Assembly (NCBI GenBank): GCA_029262895.1 | Contig: JAJCYM010000062.1 | Coordinates: 1 to 64,000, forward strand | Direction of reading: 5' to 3' | DNA length: 64,000 nt | DNA from: Roseivirga sp. | GTDB lineage: Bacteria > Bacteroidota > Bacteroidia > Cytophagales > Cyclobacteriaceae | In this document: positions 33,720-43,717 of the stretch, piece by piece | Position numbering within the stretch: the first letter of the stretch is position 1 | Layout: the number at the start of each line of letters is the position of its first letter | Notes under the pieces: generated by a model | Seen by the model: the letters and a program-made list of their open reading frames with translations, nothing else | What the model was told of the DNA's origin: nothing | Database searches by the model: none | Position numbers and translations under genes: made by a program

Positions 33720-34913
33720 ATGTACGACAAGCTCAAACCCAAATTGGAAGCCGAAATCGCGGGAATCAAAGAAGCCGGACTATATAAAAAAGAACGTGTG
33801 ATTACCACACCACAGGCCGCGGACATCAAAACCGATGATGGTAGGGAAGTGATCAATTTTTGCGCTAATAATTATTTGGGTTTGTCTTCACATCCAAAGG
33901 TGATAGAGGCTGCAAAAAAGGCCATTGATACCCATGGCTTTGGTATGTCTTCGGTGCGCTTTATCTGTGGCACGCAGGATATCCACAAGGAGTTGGAGGC
34001 AAAAATATCGGAGTTTCTGGGTACAGAAGACACCATTCTCTATGCAGCGGCCTTTGATGCCAATGGGGGAGTATTTGAACCATTGTTGGGCCCTGAAGAT
34101 GCCATTATTTCTGATGCCCTGAATCATGCCTCTATCATTGATGGGGTTCGTCTGTGTAAGGCCATGCGTTTTCGATATAAAAACAGCGATATGGAAGACC
34201 TTGAGCAACAGTTGAAGGACGCGGATGCAAAAGGCGCTAAGCAGAAAATCATTGTGACTGATGGCGTATTCTCCATGGACGGTACCATTGCCAAAATGGA
34301 CAAAATATGTGATCTGGCCGATCAATATGGTGCCTTGGTAATGACCGATGAATGTCATTCAACGGGTTTTATGGGTAAAACCGGCCGGGGAGTACATGAA
34401 TATAAGAATTGCATGGACCGGGTAGATATTATCACTGGCACATTGGGTAAAGCCCTGGGCGGAGCCAGTGGAGGCTTCACTTCTGGTAAAAAAGAAATCA
34501 TCGAACTCCTTCGCCAAAGATCAAGGCCATACCTTTTCTCAAATACGCTGGCCCCATCTATTGTCGGTGCTTCCATTGCTGTCTTTGATATGCTTTCAGA
34601 GACCACTGCCCTAAGAGATAAACTTGAAGAGAACACAAAGTACTTCCGTGAGCAGATGACTGCTGCAGGGTTTGATATTAAACCTGGAGAGCATGCGATT
34701 GTTCCCATAATGCTTTATGACGCTGTGCTCTCACAAAAGATGGCTGATGCCCTTTTGGAAAAAGGCATTTATGTTATTGGCTTCTATTTCCCCGTGGTGC
34801 CAAAGGATCAGGCGAGAATAAGAGTGCAGATTTCTGCAGGACATGAACGGCATCACCTTGATAAGGCTATAACTGCTTTTACAGAGGTAGGTAAGGAACT
34901 TGGGGTGATTTAG
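33720..34913 (+). CDS. kbl: Glycine C-acetyltransferase (2-amino-3-ketobutyrate CoA ligase)
   Basis: 397 residues, the family length. PLP-dependent class II aminotransferase fold of the alpha-oxoamine synthase group: [19 protein letters not shown] near the start, [16 protein letters not shown], and the PLP lysine in [12 protein letters not shown]. It cleaves 2-amino-3-ketobutyrate with CoA to glycine and acetyl-CoA. With the divergent tdh this makes a complete threonine catabolic pair, whose glycine could enter the GcvH-dependent cleavage system. Confidence 0.93.
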   Translation: MYDKLKPKLEAEIAGIKEAGLYKKERVITTPQAADIKTDDGREVINFCANNYLGLSSHPKVIEAAKKAIDTHGFGMSSVRFICGTQDIHKELEAKISEFLGTEDTILYAAAFDANGGVFEPLLGPEDAIISDALNHASIIDGVRLCKAMRFRYKNSDMEDLEQQLKDADAKGAKQKIIVTDGVFSMDGTIAKMDKICDLADQYGALVMTDECHSTGFMGKTGRGVHEYKNCMDRVDIITGTLGKALGGASGGFTSGKKEIIELLRQRSRPYLFSNTLAPSIVGASIAVFDMLSETTALRDKLEENTKYFREQMTAAGFDIKPGEHAIVPIMLYDAVLSQKMADALLEKGIYVIGFYFPVVPKDQARIRVQISAGHERHHLDKAITAFTEVGKELGVI

Positions 34914-34923
34914 AAATGATGGC

Positions 34924-35751
34924 TTAAGAAGCCACTTCCAGATTAGCTTGCTCTTCTGGTACCGGGCTTTCTTTCTCGGTCAAATAAGTATTGATCCTTT
35001 GTCTGATCTCCGGTGCTGAGAGGTTACTATCCAGTCCACCGTTTCTTGCCAGGGACAACTGCCCGGTTTCTTCTGAAATGATCAAAACCAAAGTATCTGT
35101 AGCATCTGACATTCCGAGGGCGGCTCTATGTCGCATGCCATATTGAGCCGGAACATTGTCACGTTCCGAAACTGGTAGAATGCACCTTGCAGCTTTGATT
35201 TTTCCTCTATAAATAATAACAGCACCATCGTGAAGTGGGCTGTGCTTGTTGAAAATAGCCATCAGCAGTCGCTTCGAAATTGAAGCATCAATGAGATCTC
35301 CGGAATCGGCATAAAATTTCAGCTCGGTATTTCTGGAAAACACAATCAGTGCACCTGTATTGGAACCTGATAGGGACTTAACAGCTTCCATAATGGCTGT
35401 TATATTCATTGCTTCTTTTGGCTCTCTTCTCCGCCAAATAAGGCCATCTTGTCTAAATGTAGTTTTGCCCAAAAGCAGTAAGAACTTTCGAATCTCCTGA
35501 GAGAAGAGAATAATAGCAGCCAACACTCCAACACCCATAAATTGGCCAAGAATATTGGTCAATAGGTCCATTTGTACGGCCTTGACAACGAGATAAATCA
35601 GATAGAGGGACAGAAAACCGAGCAAGACTTTGACGGCAACGCTACCCTTAAGCAATTTATATATCTGGTAGAGCAATATACTTACGAGGAGGATATCAAC
35701 GAGATCCGTCCAGCGTACATCTAAAAACCCTATTTTAAATAAGTATATCAA
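34924..35751 (-). CDS. cdaA: Diadenylate cyclase CdaA
   Basis: 275 residues. Three N-terminal membrane helices (about 10-80), then the DAC domain with its two diagnostic motifs, LHDGAVIIYRGKI and GMRHRAALGMSDATD. It makes cyclic di-AMP from two ATP, controlling turgor, potassium and cell wall functions. The start overlaps the folP stop by four bases (ATGA type), so folP and cdaA are translationally coupled. No CdaR is nearby, which is normal outside Firmicutes. Confidence 0.92.
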   Translation of the reverse strand: MIYLFKIGFLDVRWTDLVDILLVSILLYQIYKLLKGSVAVKVLLGFLSLYLIYLVVKAVQMDLLTNILGQFMGVGVLAAIILFSQEIRKFLLLLGKTTFRQDGLIWRRREPKEAMNITAIMEAVKSLSGSNTGALIVFSRNTELKFYADSGDLIDASISKRLLMAIFNKHSPLHDGAVIIYRGKIKAARCILPVSERDNVPAQYGMRHRAALGMSDATDTLVLIISEETGQLSLARNGGLDSNLSAPEIRQRINTYLTEKESPVPEEQANLEVAS

Positions 35752-36605
35752 GGATAAGTCAGCTTAAAGAGTTTGACTGTTTCCACTGCTTCTTTCACAT
35801 CGTGCACCCTTAAAAGTGACGCCCCATTCATAAGAGCTATCATATGCACAGCTGTCGTTCCGTTCAACGCCTCCTCGGGTGAGATTTCCAGTTTTTTGTA
35901 AATCATGGATTTCCTGGAAATTCCTGCTAAGATGGGCAGCTTCAATGTCTTAAAATAACCCAAATTTCTCAGTAATTCATAATTCTGGTCTCGTGTTTTG
36001 GCGAAGCCGAAACCAGGGTCAAGAATAACATCTCTCACACCAAGGCCTTTTAAAACTTGATACTTTTCCACAAAGTATTGAGCCATTTCAGTGATCATGT
36101 TATCATAATGAGTTTCCGATGTCATAGTTTGAGGGGAACCCTTCATGTGCATGAGAATGTAAGGCACACCTAGTCTGCTGATGGCATCAAACATATCGCT
36201 ATCAAGAGCCCCACCGGAAATATCATTGACCATGCATGCACCGGAATCAACAGCGGCCTCGGCCACCTGCGAACGAAAGGTATCAATAGACAAATAGGCT
36301 TTTGGAAACTCTTTTTTAATCAATTTGATAGCCGGAATAACTCTTGACAATTCCTCTGCAGCGGTTACTTCAAGTGAACCCGGACGCGATGAGTAGCCTC
36401 CGATGTCCAGAATCAGCGCACCATCGGACAGCATATTTTCGGCTGTGGTTAATATGGCCTTCTCGTTTGCAAGCCGACTTCCTTCAAAAAAAGAATCAGG
36501 TGTGACATTGAGAATCCCCATCACTTGAGGTGTTTCAAGTGATACCAGATTTCCACTTAGGTTAAGTGTTTTTTTTGTGCGAAATAGACTATCTTCGATG
36601 CTCAA
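35748..36605 (-). CDS. folP: Dihydropteroate synthase
   Basis: 285 residues. Motifs: MGILNVTPDSFFEGSRL, ILDIGGYSSRPGS, AYLSIDTFRSQVAEAA, MVNDISGG, ILDPGFGFAKTRDQN and ILAGISRKSMI, together the complete pterin and pABA sites. It joins pABA to hydroxymethyl-dihydropterin diphosphate in folate synthesis and is the sulfonamide target. The start is a TTG at 36605 preceded by AGGG; the expected length of about 28 residues before MGILN supports it. The start codon overlaps the divergent DUF1599 start. Confidence 0.92.
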   Translation of the reverse strand: MSIEDSLFRTKKTLNLSGNLVSLETPQVMGILNVTPDSFFEGSRLANEKAILTTAENMLSDGALILDIGGYSSRPGSLEVTAAEELSRVIPAIKLIKKEFPKAYLSIDTFRSQVAEAAVDSGACMVNDISGGALDSDMFDAISRLGVPYILMHMKGSPQTMTSETHYDNMITEMAQYFVEKYQVLKGLGVRDVILDPGFGFAKTRDQNYELLRNLGYFKTLKLPILAGISRKSMIYKKLEISPEEALNGTTAVHMIALMNGASLLRVHDVKEAVETVKLFKLTYP

Positions 36606-37182
36606 GAAATTACCCTCAAATAAAAATCAGACCACTTTGGAGGAACAAACAATTGGCGAATATAAACAAGTTATAAAGGCTTGTAAAGACATATTTTTGA
36701 AGAAAACCAAAGATTATGGCACCGCCTGGAGAGTGCTGCGACTGTCCTCCATAACGGATCAGATTTTTATTAAGGCGCAGCGCATTCGCTCTATACAGGA
36801 AAAAGGAACCCAAAAGGTTGATGAGGGTATTACCGGAGAGTTCATCGCTATCATCAATTACTGCGTGATTGCTTTGATTCAAATGGAGCTCACTGACGAT
36901 GACCCCATGGAAATGGAAGTTGAAAACCTGGAACCTCTATATGACGAAAAGGTAAATGAGACTATGGCATTACTCCTAAATAAGAACCACGACTATGGCG
37001 AAGCCTGGAGAGATATGCGCGTGGCCAGCATGACCGATATCATCCTGATGAAACTTTTGAGGGTGAAACAAATTGAGGACAATGCGGGTAAAACCATTAT
37101 CTCAGAAGGCATTGACGCCAATTATCAGGATATGATCAATTATGCTGTCTTTTGTTTAATCTTAATGGACTTCGCAAAATGA
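36598..37182 (+). CDS. DUF1599 family protein, two tandem domains
   Basis: About 194 residues from ATG 36598 (a GTG at 36577 is possible). The protein is an internal duplication: KTKDYGTAWRVLRLSSITDQ (first half) and KNHDYGEAWRDMRVASMTDI (second half), each followed by an ALIQME / LILMDF-type hydrophobic end. Known as DUF1599, function unknown. Its stop overlaps the next gene's ATG by four bases. Its start overlaps the divergent folP start by eight bases, so neither gene has private upstream DNA there. Confidence 0.82.
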   Translation: MLKKLPSNKNQTTLEEQTIGEYKQVIKACKDIFLKKTKDYGTAWRVLRLSSITDQIFIKAQRIRSIQEKGTQKVDEGITGEFIAIINYCVIALIQMELTDDDPMEMEVENLEPLYDEKVNETMALLLNKNHDYGEAWRDMRVASMTDIILMKLLRVKQIEDNAGKTIISEGIDANYQDMINYAVFCLILMDFAK

Positions 37183-38174
37183 AATTATTGAATACGATTG
37201 CCAGATATCTGGTAGGAGGACTGTTTATCTTCTCAGGAGCCATAAAGATCAATGATCCGGTGGGTACTCAAATCAAACTGGAAGAGTACTTCTCGGTCTT
37301 CTCCCAAGACATTGCTCCGTTCTTTGATGCACTTAAACCAGCCTCCCTTTTTCTTTCAGTGTTACTGTCCTCTCTGGAGATTGTTTTAGGCCTGGCTATC
37401 CTGCTTAAATACAAAGAAAAAATCACCACCACCTTGTTGCTGGCAATGATTGTCTTCTTCACCTTTTTGACATTCTACTCTGCCTATTTTAATAAGGTGA
37501 CAGATTGTGGCTGTTTTGGAGACGCCATAAAACTCACCCCCTGGCAATCATTCTTCAAAGACATCATCCTTTTGGGGTTAATAGTTGTCCTGTTTATTGG
37601 GCGAAAGAAAAATGAGAATGCTGAAGGCTTTAAAGTGAAGTCGGTTGTGCTCTCCGGGGCTGTGATATTTTGCCTGATCGTATGCTTTAGATCCATTGCA
37701 CATTTGCCGCGTATAGATTTCCGTGCTTATAAGGTTGGCACCCATATACCGACCGATATGTTACCACCTTTTGAGGATCCATCTGTGGTGCCCAAGATTA
37801 CCAATTTCCAGATTTGGGGTGATGAAGCAGATTTCACAGATGAAATTCTCAAGGGAAAGAAGCTTTTAGTGATTGTGCATGAGGCTAATAAAACTGACAT
37901 CGAATCTTATCCTCAACTAATCGGAATCATCAGTCAATTGCAACGCCAGCAGGTCGAGACAATTGCCATAACCGCTTCTGCCGGTGCTGATTTTGAAGTG
38001 TTACGCCACGATGTCCAACTGGCCACTCCTTATTATTACTCTGATAAGACGCTTTTGAAAACCATGATCCGTTCAAACCCAGGCCTGGTGCTTTTACAAA
38101 ACGGGGAGGTAATGGAAAAATGGCACTACAATGATATTCCAGAGGTTAGTGATGTTTTGTCTAAATTGAGATGA
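37179..38174 (+). CDS. DoxX/MauE-like membrane protein (BT_3928 family)
   Basis: About 331 residues from ATG 37179, which overlaps the DUF1599 stop as ATGA. Four membrane helices occupy the first 150 residues: LVGGLFIFSGAIKINDPVGT, LEIVLGLAILLKYKEK, and a CGCFGD motif (VTDCGCFGDAIKLTPWQSF) typical of MauE/DoxX-type quinone- or thiol-linked proteins. The C-terminal half resembles a thioredoxin-like domain (GLVLLQNGEVMEKWHYND) but lacks a visible CxxC. A redox role is inferred from CGC. This DUF1599 - DoxX pair is usual in Bacteroidota. Confidence 0.8.
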   Translation: MKLLNTIARYLVGGLFIFSGAIKINDPVGTQIKLEEYFSVFSQDIAPFFDALKPASLFLSVLLSSLEIVLGLAILLKYKEKITTTLLLAMIVFFTFLTFYSAYFNKVTDCGCFGDAIKLTPWQSFFKDIILLGLIVVLFIGRKKNENAEGFKVKSVVLSGAVIFCLIVCFRSIAHLPRIDFRAYKVGTHIPTDMLPPFEDPSVVPKITNFQIWGDEADFTDEILKGKKLLVIVHEANKTDIESYPQLIGIISQLQRQQVETIAITASAGADFEVLRHDVQLATPYYYSDKTLLKTMIRSNPGLVLLQNGEVMEKWHYNDIPEVSDVLSKLR

Positions 38175-38175
38175 G

Positions 38176-38694
38176 ATGGTTCAACGAATCTTCCTTATCG
38201 GATTACCTGGGTCAGGCAAGACTACGCTAGGTCAGGCCCTAGCGGAGAAAATCGGGTGTCGCTTTATCGATCTTGATGATGAAATTGTTAAGCGCGAAGG
38301 GCAAAGTATTCCAGACTATATTCAATTTCAAGGAGAGGGCAATTTTAGGATCAAAGAAAATGAAGCCCTGCACAGCCTATGTGCCTTGGGTGACAGGTTT
38401 GTAATGGCTACTGGTGGAGGTACTCCCTGTTATCACTTCAATATGGATTTCATGAACAATCAGGGGCTAACAGTATATCTGGATGTAAGCCCCGGAGATT
38501 TGGCGTTGCGGCTCATGGAACAGGGGCTGGAAAAGCGGCCGCTGATAAAAAGCTATGATCAAATGGATCTCATTCAAGAAATGAGGGGGTTGAAGGAGCA
38601 ACGTGATCCTTTTTATAATGAGGCAAAAATAAAACTGAGCGACAACCAAGTCAATGCTGAAATGATCCTCGCTCAGTTAAATGAATCTTCCTAG
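38176..38694 (+). CDS. aroK: Shikimate kinase
   Basis: 172 residues. Walker A GLPGSGKTTLG near residue 8, shikimate-binding FIDLDDEIVKREG with the Asp pair, FRIKENEAL with Arg, and the glycine triplet MATGGGTPC. The lid Arg lies in LEKRPLIKS. It phosphorylates shikimate in aromatic amino acid synthesis. One base separates it from the DoxX-like gene, so it is the last gene of that operon. It overlaps the convergent FadL-like gene by four bases. Confidence 0.92.
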   Translation: MVQRIFLIGLPGSGKTTLGQALAEKIGCRFIDLDDEIVKREGQSIPDYIQFQGEGNFRIKENEALHSLCALGDRFVMATGGGTPCYHFNMDFMNNQGLTVYLDVSPGDLALRLMEQGLEKRPLIKSYDQMDLIQEMRGLKEQRDPFYNEAKIKLSDNQVNAEMILAQLNESS

Positions 38695-40220
38695 AAATTC
38701 AATCCAAAGGTAAGGAGGGTGTTCCCAATATTATTATCTACAGTGGCTTGTGGCCCTCCACTCGAAACTGAGTACGAGGAGAAAGTTTCTTTATAGCTCG
38801 TATTGGCGTAGGCCACATCAAAAAAGTACTTACCGAAATTGAGGCCCGCTCCGAATGACACTACCGTTCTTGACCTATCAACGTTATTCAGTGACTTAAA
38901 AGGATCACCGAAGGTAGAGTATCCTGCTCGAAGCCTGAACATATTATATCTGTACTCTCCACCAATCTTGATGTTGGTCACGGATTGATAAAGGTTGTTT
39001 ATGGTACTGTTGTCGCCTTCAGTGCTGAAATCACCTGAGCTTACGTGAGCATTGCCGTAATTTACAAACTCAACATCAGCTGAGATAAATCCATATTTGC
39101 TGATTATAAATGAAACACCTGTGTTTATTTTTGACGGAGTTCTCAAGTTATAGTCCGATGTAAATAGCGGTGTGTTGGTGTTTAATGTATTGAGGACGGT
39201 ATCTTCCAAAATCAACCGATCGCCATTGTTATCAACCCAGTCTGCAACATCATAGTTGTTATATTCCGATTGATAAAACACGTCACTTTCCTCATTGAAG
39301 TTGTACCAGGTAGGAGAGGTATAAGATGCCCCGATTCGCACAAAATTTGTTGGGCGTATGATCACGCCAACATTCAAATTAACGCCTGTACCATTCACGT
39401 CCAGTTTTTCATCAATTGAGAATTGAGAAAGGGGCTCCCCGACAAACGTTTCTGTAAATATTCTGCTGTAGGAATAATTGGCGTTTGTAAAACCAATTCC
39501 ACCCCCCAGGTATAATTTGTCGTCAAAGTTGGTGCCGTAGGAAATATTCAGCTGATCGATTTTCCCCCTCCGTCTGATTTGCTCACCTTGAACTGGCAAC
39601 CCGAGAACAAATGAATCATAGACGTTGTTTGCGCCAGGCAAAGGATTTACCAGGTAATGATCAAAACCTACCTGCCCAAGCCCGCTTAGCTGGTCAATAG
39701 GCAGCCCGTTCGACTGTTCAAGCATTGCATCGATAATGGAGTTACTATTGTTTTGCCCACTGTATTGAATGTTTTGCCTGAAATCGTTTGTGCGATTATA
39801 AGTGATCCCCAGTGAACCGCCTCTCCAAGTGCCAGGAACCAAGTCACCTTTGTTGAAATTAATCACAACACCGAAATTGGCCAGATCTGCATTGGTGATT
39901 TCATCTCTGATACTATTGGTATTATCCAGAAAACTGGATTCTGAGCTGCCAAAAGTCAAGCTTGGAGTGATAACAAATTGTGATCTGTTAAATACACCCA
40001 ATCCGGCAGGATTAACTCCAATCGAACCAATTTCACCCCCTAAGGCCATTCCTGCACCCCCCAGGCCTACAAAGCGTGCAGTACCGAAAGGGTTGGTTTG
40101 AGAGTACCTAAGTGCATCCTCATAATACCCGAAGGCACTGGGATCTATCTGGGCCTTTGCCTCTACATTTAAAAGTAGGATGGCTGAGAGGGCCGTTATG
40201 TATTGAATAATTCTTCTCAT
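38691..40220 (-). CDS. FadL/OmpP1-like outer-membrane barrel
   Basis: About 509 residues from ATG 40220 (MRRIIQYITALSAILLLNVE, a good signal peptide cut near AKAQ); upstream in-frame ATGs give implausible leaders. The mature start carries FGTARFVGLGGAGMALGGEI and SIGVNPAGLGVFNRSQF, the N-terminal hallmark of FadL/TodX/PorV-like barrels in Bacteroidota; the remainder is antiparallel strands ending LLTFGLNF. It is probably a transporter of hydrophobic compounds or a PorV-like protein; size and lack of further motifs favour the former. Confidence 0.8.
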   Translation of the reverse strand: MRRIIQYITALSAILLLNVEAKAQIDPSAFGYYEDALRYSQTNPFGTARFVGLGGAGMALGGEIGSIGVNPAGLGVFNRSQFVITPSLTFGSSESSFLDNTNSIRDEITNADLANFGVVINFNKGDLVPGTWRGGSLGITYNRTNDFRQNIQYSGQNNSNSIIDAMLEQSNGLPIDQLSGLGQVGFDHYLVNPLPGANNVYDSFVLGLPVQGEQIRRRGKIDQLNISYGTNFDDKLYLGGGIGFTNANYSYSRIFTETFVGEPLSQFSIDEKLDVNGTGVNLNVGVIIRPTNFVRIGASYTSPTWYNFNEESDVFYQSEYNNYDVADWVDNNGDRLILEDTVLNTLNTNTPLFTSDYNLRTPSKINTGVSFIISKYGFISADVEFVNYGNAHVSSGDFSTEGDNSTINNLYQSVTNIKIGGEYRYNMFRLRAGYSTFGDPFKSLNNVDRSRTVVSFGAGLNFGKYFFDVAYANTSYKETFSSYSVSSGGPQATVDNNIGNTLLTFGLNF

Positions 40221-40344
40221 TTGATTATCGTTGAAAAGCCTCTTATCGCACTTTATCATTTTCCTTTCTTTGAAACCTGAGCACACCAAGCTTAACCACT
40301 CTAGTGCGGACGAATTATGACGCTTATATTTTGAGTATTATTTT

Positions 40345-42060
40345 CTAATTGCTCCTTCTGCCGGTTCCGGATTTCTTGACAGCACCGCTTCTTGATGAAC
40401 TACTTGAAGATCCAGACCTTTTAACCGAGCCGCTTCTGGATGAACTGCTTGAAGACCCTGATCTTTTAACCGAGCCACTTCTGGATGAACTACTTGAAGA
40501 CCCTGATCTTTTAACAGCCCCGCTTCTTGACGAACTACTTGAGGACCCTGATCTTTTAACAGCACCACTTCTGGATGAACTGCTTGAAGACCCAGACCTT
40601 TTAACAGTACCACTTCTTGACGAACCTGATGATCTTGAAGAGCTTGATGCATTTCTGCTGCTAGAAGAACTCCTTCTAAAATTTGAACTCGATCTGGAAC
40701 TTGGCGTGCTGCCAAACCTGTCTCTTGAACTGTTGCTTTTGCTAGTACTTGATCTGCTAAAAGTTGAAGTAGCCCCTGAGCTTCTGGTCTGGCCATTGTA
40801 GCCACTGTTACCATAACTTCTTGAACTGCTACTTGAACTACGTGTTCTTGTTGCTGACGATCGCCCTCTCACCGCGGTAGAAGATCGTACTGCGTTTCGA
40901 GAATTAACCCTATAGTCCTGGGTAGTAGTAGCCGATGAATTGGAAGTGACGGCAGACGATCTTGTCCTCATTACAGAGCTCCTCGTTCTACCTGCAGTCG
41001 CATCACTGGCAGAAGTGTTTGGCCCATTAGCGGCTATTCGACCTCGTGCAGTTGCTCTACCATTATTCAGGTTACTTGAACCACTGGCATCAGCACTGTT
41101 AAGGTAAGCTGTTGATCTTGTTCTGCCAGTAGCTCCATTAGAAGCATCATTTCTTACAGAAGCCACTGCGCTACTCGTGCCCCTTGGGCCTCTTTGCACA
41201 TTTGTGTTAGCATTGTTTGGTCCATCATTCTGGCTATATATTCTGTTGTACGAGTTACGGTAGCCGTTTCTATAATATCCCCAGTCATTGTAAAATGGAT
41301 CATATACAGAGTAGGCCGGAGGGCACCAGAATAAAGAGCCAAAAAACGAATTTGAGTAAACCCTTTGTCTATAGAAGGGATCATAGTAAGAATAGAAAGA
41401 CCGGGAATAATTAGTAGAGATGCCACGGCCAAAGCCGAAACCAAAACCAATACTAATTCTTGGACTGAACACTGAAAAGATCCCAAAATTGTTCCTTGTC
41501 CTGAAAGCTCTGTTATAGTTCCTTCGCCCAAAGTAATTGGTCAAACTGCCGTTATAACCCTGATAATAATAATCATACCAGGCTTGATTAAATCGGAAGT
41601 CTTGATTTACACGACTGTCGAACTCGAACCTTGACCAGTAACCTGTGCCCCAGTCAATAGGTAAGTCGTTATTTTGAACATAGCCATTTTCTAAATCCCA
41701 AAGAAAGTCATCATAACTTAGGTCGTTAGGGTTGCGGACCCTTCGTTCATCACGGGAATATACATCGGCCACTTTATCATTGCCATTGTTGTACTTATTT
41801 ACAATTGCCGGGTCTACATATTCAGGTGAATATTCCTCAACTGAATATGTGTTTTGTACTTCAGTAATTTTTTGATCAGATACCGGAATCAATCCTGATT
41901 CGGTCTTTTCTCTGATTACAGGAGCCTGCTTTCGATCGGCTGAAGTAAAATAAATGTCATCGTATTCTTGTGGTTGATTGTAGATGTTGGGTGAGCATGC
42001 TCCAAAAAGAAGTGCTGCGAGTGGTGCCAGTAAGAGTTTGGAATAGAAGTCCTTTTTCAT
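40345..42060 (-). CDS. Ser/Arg/Tyr-rich lipoprotein with C-terminal tandem repeats
   Basis: 571 residues. Lipoprotein signal [22 protein letters not shown]. Residues of about 100-270 are rich in Tyr, Asn, Phe and Arg ([18 protein letters not shown]); 270-480 is Ser/Thr/Arg low complexity; the final 85 residues are about 5.6 copies of the 15-residue unit [15 protein letters not shown]. The tail is very basic. No known function; an adhesive, surface-exposed or polyanion-binding role is plausible. The repeat is encoded by near-identical 45-bp units, so copy number may vary. Confidence 0.75.
   Translation of the reverse strand: MKKDFYSKLLLAPLAALLFGACSPNIYNQPQEYDDIYFTSADRKQAPVIREKTESGLIPVSDQKITEVQNTYSVEEYSPEYVDPAIVNKYNNGNDKVADVYSRDERRVRNPNDLSYDDFLWDLENGYVQNNDLPIDWGTGYWSRFEFDSRVNQDFRFNQAWYDYYYQGYNGSLTNYFGRRNYNRAFRTRNNFGIFSVFSPRISIGFGFGFGRGISTNYSRSFYSYYDPFYRQRVYSNSFFGSLFWCPPAYSVYDPFYNDWGYYRNGYRNSYNRIYSQNDGPNNANTNVQRGPRGTSSAVASVRNDASNGATGRTRSTAYLNSADASGSSNLNNGRATARGRIAANGPNTSASDATAGRTRSSVMRTRSSAVTSNSSATTTQDYRVNSRNAVRSSTAVRGRSSATRTRSSSSSSRSYGNSGYNGQTRSSGATSTFSRSSTSKSNSSRDRFGSTPSSRSSSNFRRSSSSSRNASSSSRSSGSSRSGTVKRSGSSSSSSRSGAVKRSGSSSSSSRSGAVKRSGSSSSSSRSGSVKRSGSSSSSSRSGSVKRSGSSSSSSRSGAVKKSGTGRRSN
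40373..40626 (-). repeat. 45-bp tandem repeat, about 5.6 copies
   Basis: Near-perfect 45-base units, for example GATCTTTTAACCGAGCCACT at one end of each, lying entirely within the 3' end of the lipoprotein gene. They also keep long frames open on the other strand, which are not genes. Unit length is a multiple of three, so gain or loss of copies keeps the reading frame. Confidence 0.85.
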
Positions 42061-42131
42061 ATTTATCCTTTTAGTTGGCTTTTTGGTTAACGTCTATTTC
42101 ACAAAATGGATTATAAAATTCTTGAATCATC

Positions 42132-42139
42132 TATATTTG
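42132..42139 (+). promoter_or_regulatory. -7 element TATATTTG upstream of proS
   Basis: TATATTTG at 42132-42139 with a start of transcription expected near 42146, about 45 bases before the proS ATG. No clean TTTG at the -33 distance was seen, so this is a partial match. Confidence 0.4.
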
Positions 42140-42190
42140 TGTGAAACAAATCCACGCTGTGAAAAGCAAGTATCATACCAAGAAGTTAAA

Positions 42191-43669
42191 ATGAGCAAGG
42201 GATTACCAAAAAGAAGTGAAGATTATTCGTTGTGGTACAATGAATTAGTGAAAAGGGCAGATTTAGCAGAAAATTCACCTGTTCGGGGCTGTATGGTGAT
42301 CAAACCATACGGTTATAGCATTTGGGAAAAAATGCAGGCGGAGATTGACCGCATGTTCAAAGAGACCGGCCATACCAATGCCTACTTTCCGCTGTTCATT
42401 CCAAAGTCATTCTTTAGCAAAGAAGCTGATCATGTAGAGGGCTTTGCCAAGGAATGTGCCGTGGTTACCCATTATCGTTTAAAGAATGATCCGGATGGTA
42501 ATGGTGTGGTCATAGACCCTGATGCCAAGCTGGAGGAAGAACTGATCGTTCGGCCTACTTCAGAAACCGTGATTTGGAGTACTTATAAAAATTGGGTGCA
42601 GTCTTATCGTGATCTGCCGATACTAGTCAATCAATGGGCAAACGTGGTCAGATGGGAAATGCGAACCAGGCTGTTTTTGAGAACCACCGAATTTCTATGG
42701 CAGGAGGGGCATACAGCTCATGCGACAAAAAATGAGGCAGTAGCAGAGTCAATTCAAATGATGCATGTCTATGCGCAATTCGCTGAGGAGTTCATGGCAA
42801 TGCCAGTGATCAGAGGGATAAAATCGGAAAGCGAACGCTTTGCAGGAGCATTGGAGACCTATTGCATCGAAGCATTGATGCAAGATGGTAAAGCCCTTCA
42901 GGCGGGAACCTCTCATTTCCTTGGTCAAAATTTCGCCAAGGCATTTGATGTGAAGTTCACCAATAAAGAAGGAAAGCTAGATTTTGTATGGGGTACCTCG
43001 TGGGGTGTGAGTACACGCTTGATGGGAGCCTTGATTATGGCCCATTCTGATGACCAGGGCTTGGTGCTGCCTCCAAAATTAGCGCCAATCCAGGTGGTTA
43101 TTGTACCAATTTATAAGTCGGAAGAGCAACTAGCAGAAATCTCAGAAAAGGTAAATGGCATTGTGAAAGCCTTAAGAGCGGAGGGTATTACCGTCAAGTT
43201 TGATGACCGAGACACCTACAAACCAGGGTTCAAATTTGCCGAATGGGAATTAAAGGGAGTGCCGGTAAGACTTTCTATGGGGCCAAGGGATTTAGAAAAT
43301 AACTCCATTGAGATAGCCAGAAGAGACACAGGAGAGAAGGAGTTCTTCAATCTTGAAAGTGATCTCGCCCAGAAGATTTCTGGTTTGTTGGATGAAATGC
43401 AAACCAATATTTATAATAAGGCCTTGTCATTCACGGAGACTAACACAACATCAGTAGATACCTACGATGAATTCAAAAAAGTGCTGGATGATCAAGGGGG
43501 ATTTGTATCGGCCCATTGGGATGGCACAGCTGAGACCGAGGATAAGATCAAGGAAGAAACCAAGGCTACCATTCGCTGTATTCCTTTAGATGCCAAAGAG
43601 GAAGAAGGCCAGTGTATCTATTCTGGAAAACCATCATCCAAAAGAGTTCTTTTTGCCAGAGCCTATTGA
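42191..43669 (+). CDS. proS: Prolyl-tRNA synthetase, archaeal/eukaryote type
   Basis: 492 residues from ATG 42191, giving [20 protein letters not shown] as in this family; the open frame continues 36 codons upstream but without support. Class II motifs are visible: [44 protein letters not shown]-like [19 protein letters not shown]. The protein ends FARAY, the conserved C-terminal tyrosine of the shorter ProRS (type 3), which lacks the editing insertion of bacterial type ProRS. It charges tRNA-Pro. It is divergent from the Ser-rich lipoprotein gene. Confidence 0.93.
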   Translation: MSKGLPKRSEDYSLWYNELVKRADLAENSPVRGCMVIKPYGYSIWEKMQAEIDRMFKETGHTNAYFPLFIPKSFFSKEADHVEGFAKECAVVTHYRLKNDPDGNGVVIDPDAKLEEELIVRPTSETVIWSTYKNWVQSYRDLPILVNQWANVVRWEMRTRLFLRTTEFLWQEGHTAHATKNEAVAESIQMMHVYAQFAEEFMAMPVIRGIKSESERFAGALETYCIEALMQDGKALQAGTSHFLGQNFAKAFDVKFTNKEGKLDFVWGTSWGVSTRLMGALIMAHSDDQGLVLPPKLAPIQVVIVPIYKSEEQLAEISEKVNGIVKALRAEGITVKFDDRDTYKPGFKFAEWELKGVPVRLSMGPRDLENNSIEIARRDTGEKEFFNLESDLAQKISGLLDEMQTNIYNKALSFTETNTTSVDTYDEFKKVLDDQGGFVSAHWDGTAETEDKIKEETKATIRCIPLDAKEEEGQCIYSGKPSSKRVLFARAY

Positions 43670-43717
43670 TAAGGCCGAGGATTATTTTGGTATATTGTTG
43701 AGCCATTATCTAATTGT

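Noticed and set aside
40338-40814. Long frames on both strands across the Ser-repeat 3' end (150-158 codons)
   Set aside because: They exist only because the 45-bp repeat keeps several frames open; their compositions (Leu/Asp or Gln/Val/Leu monotony) are not protein-like.
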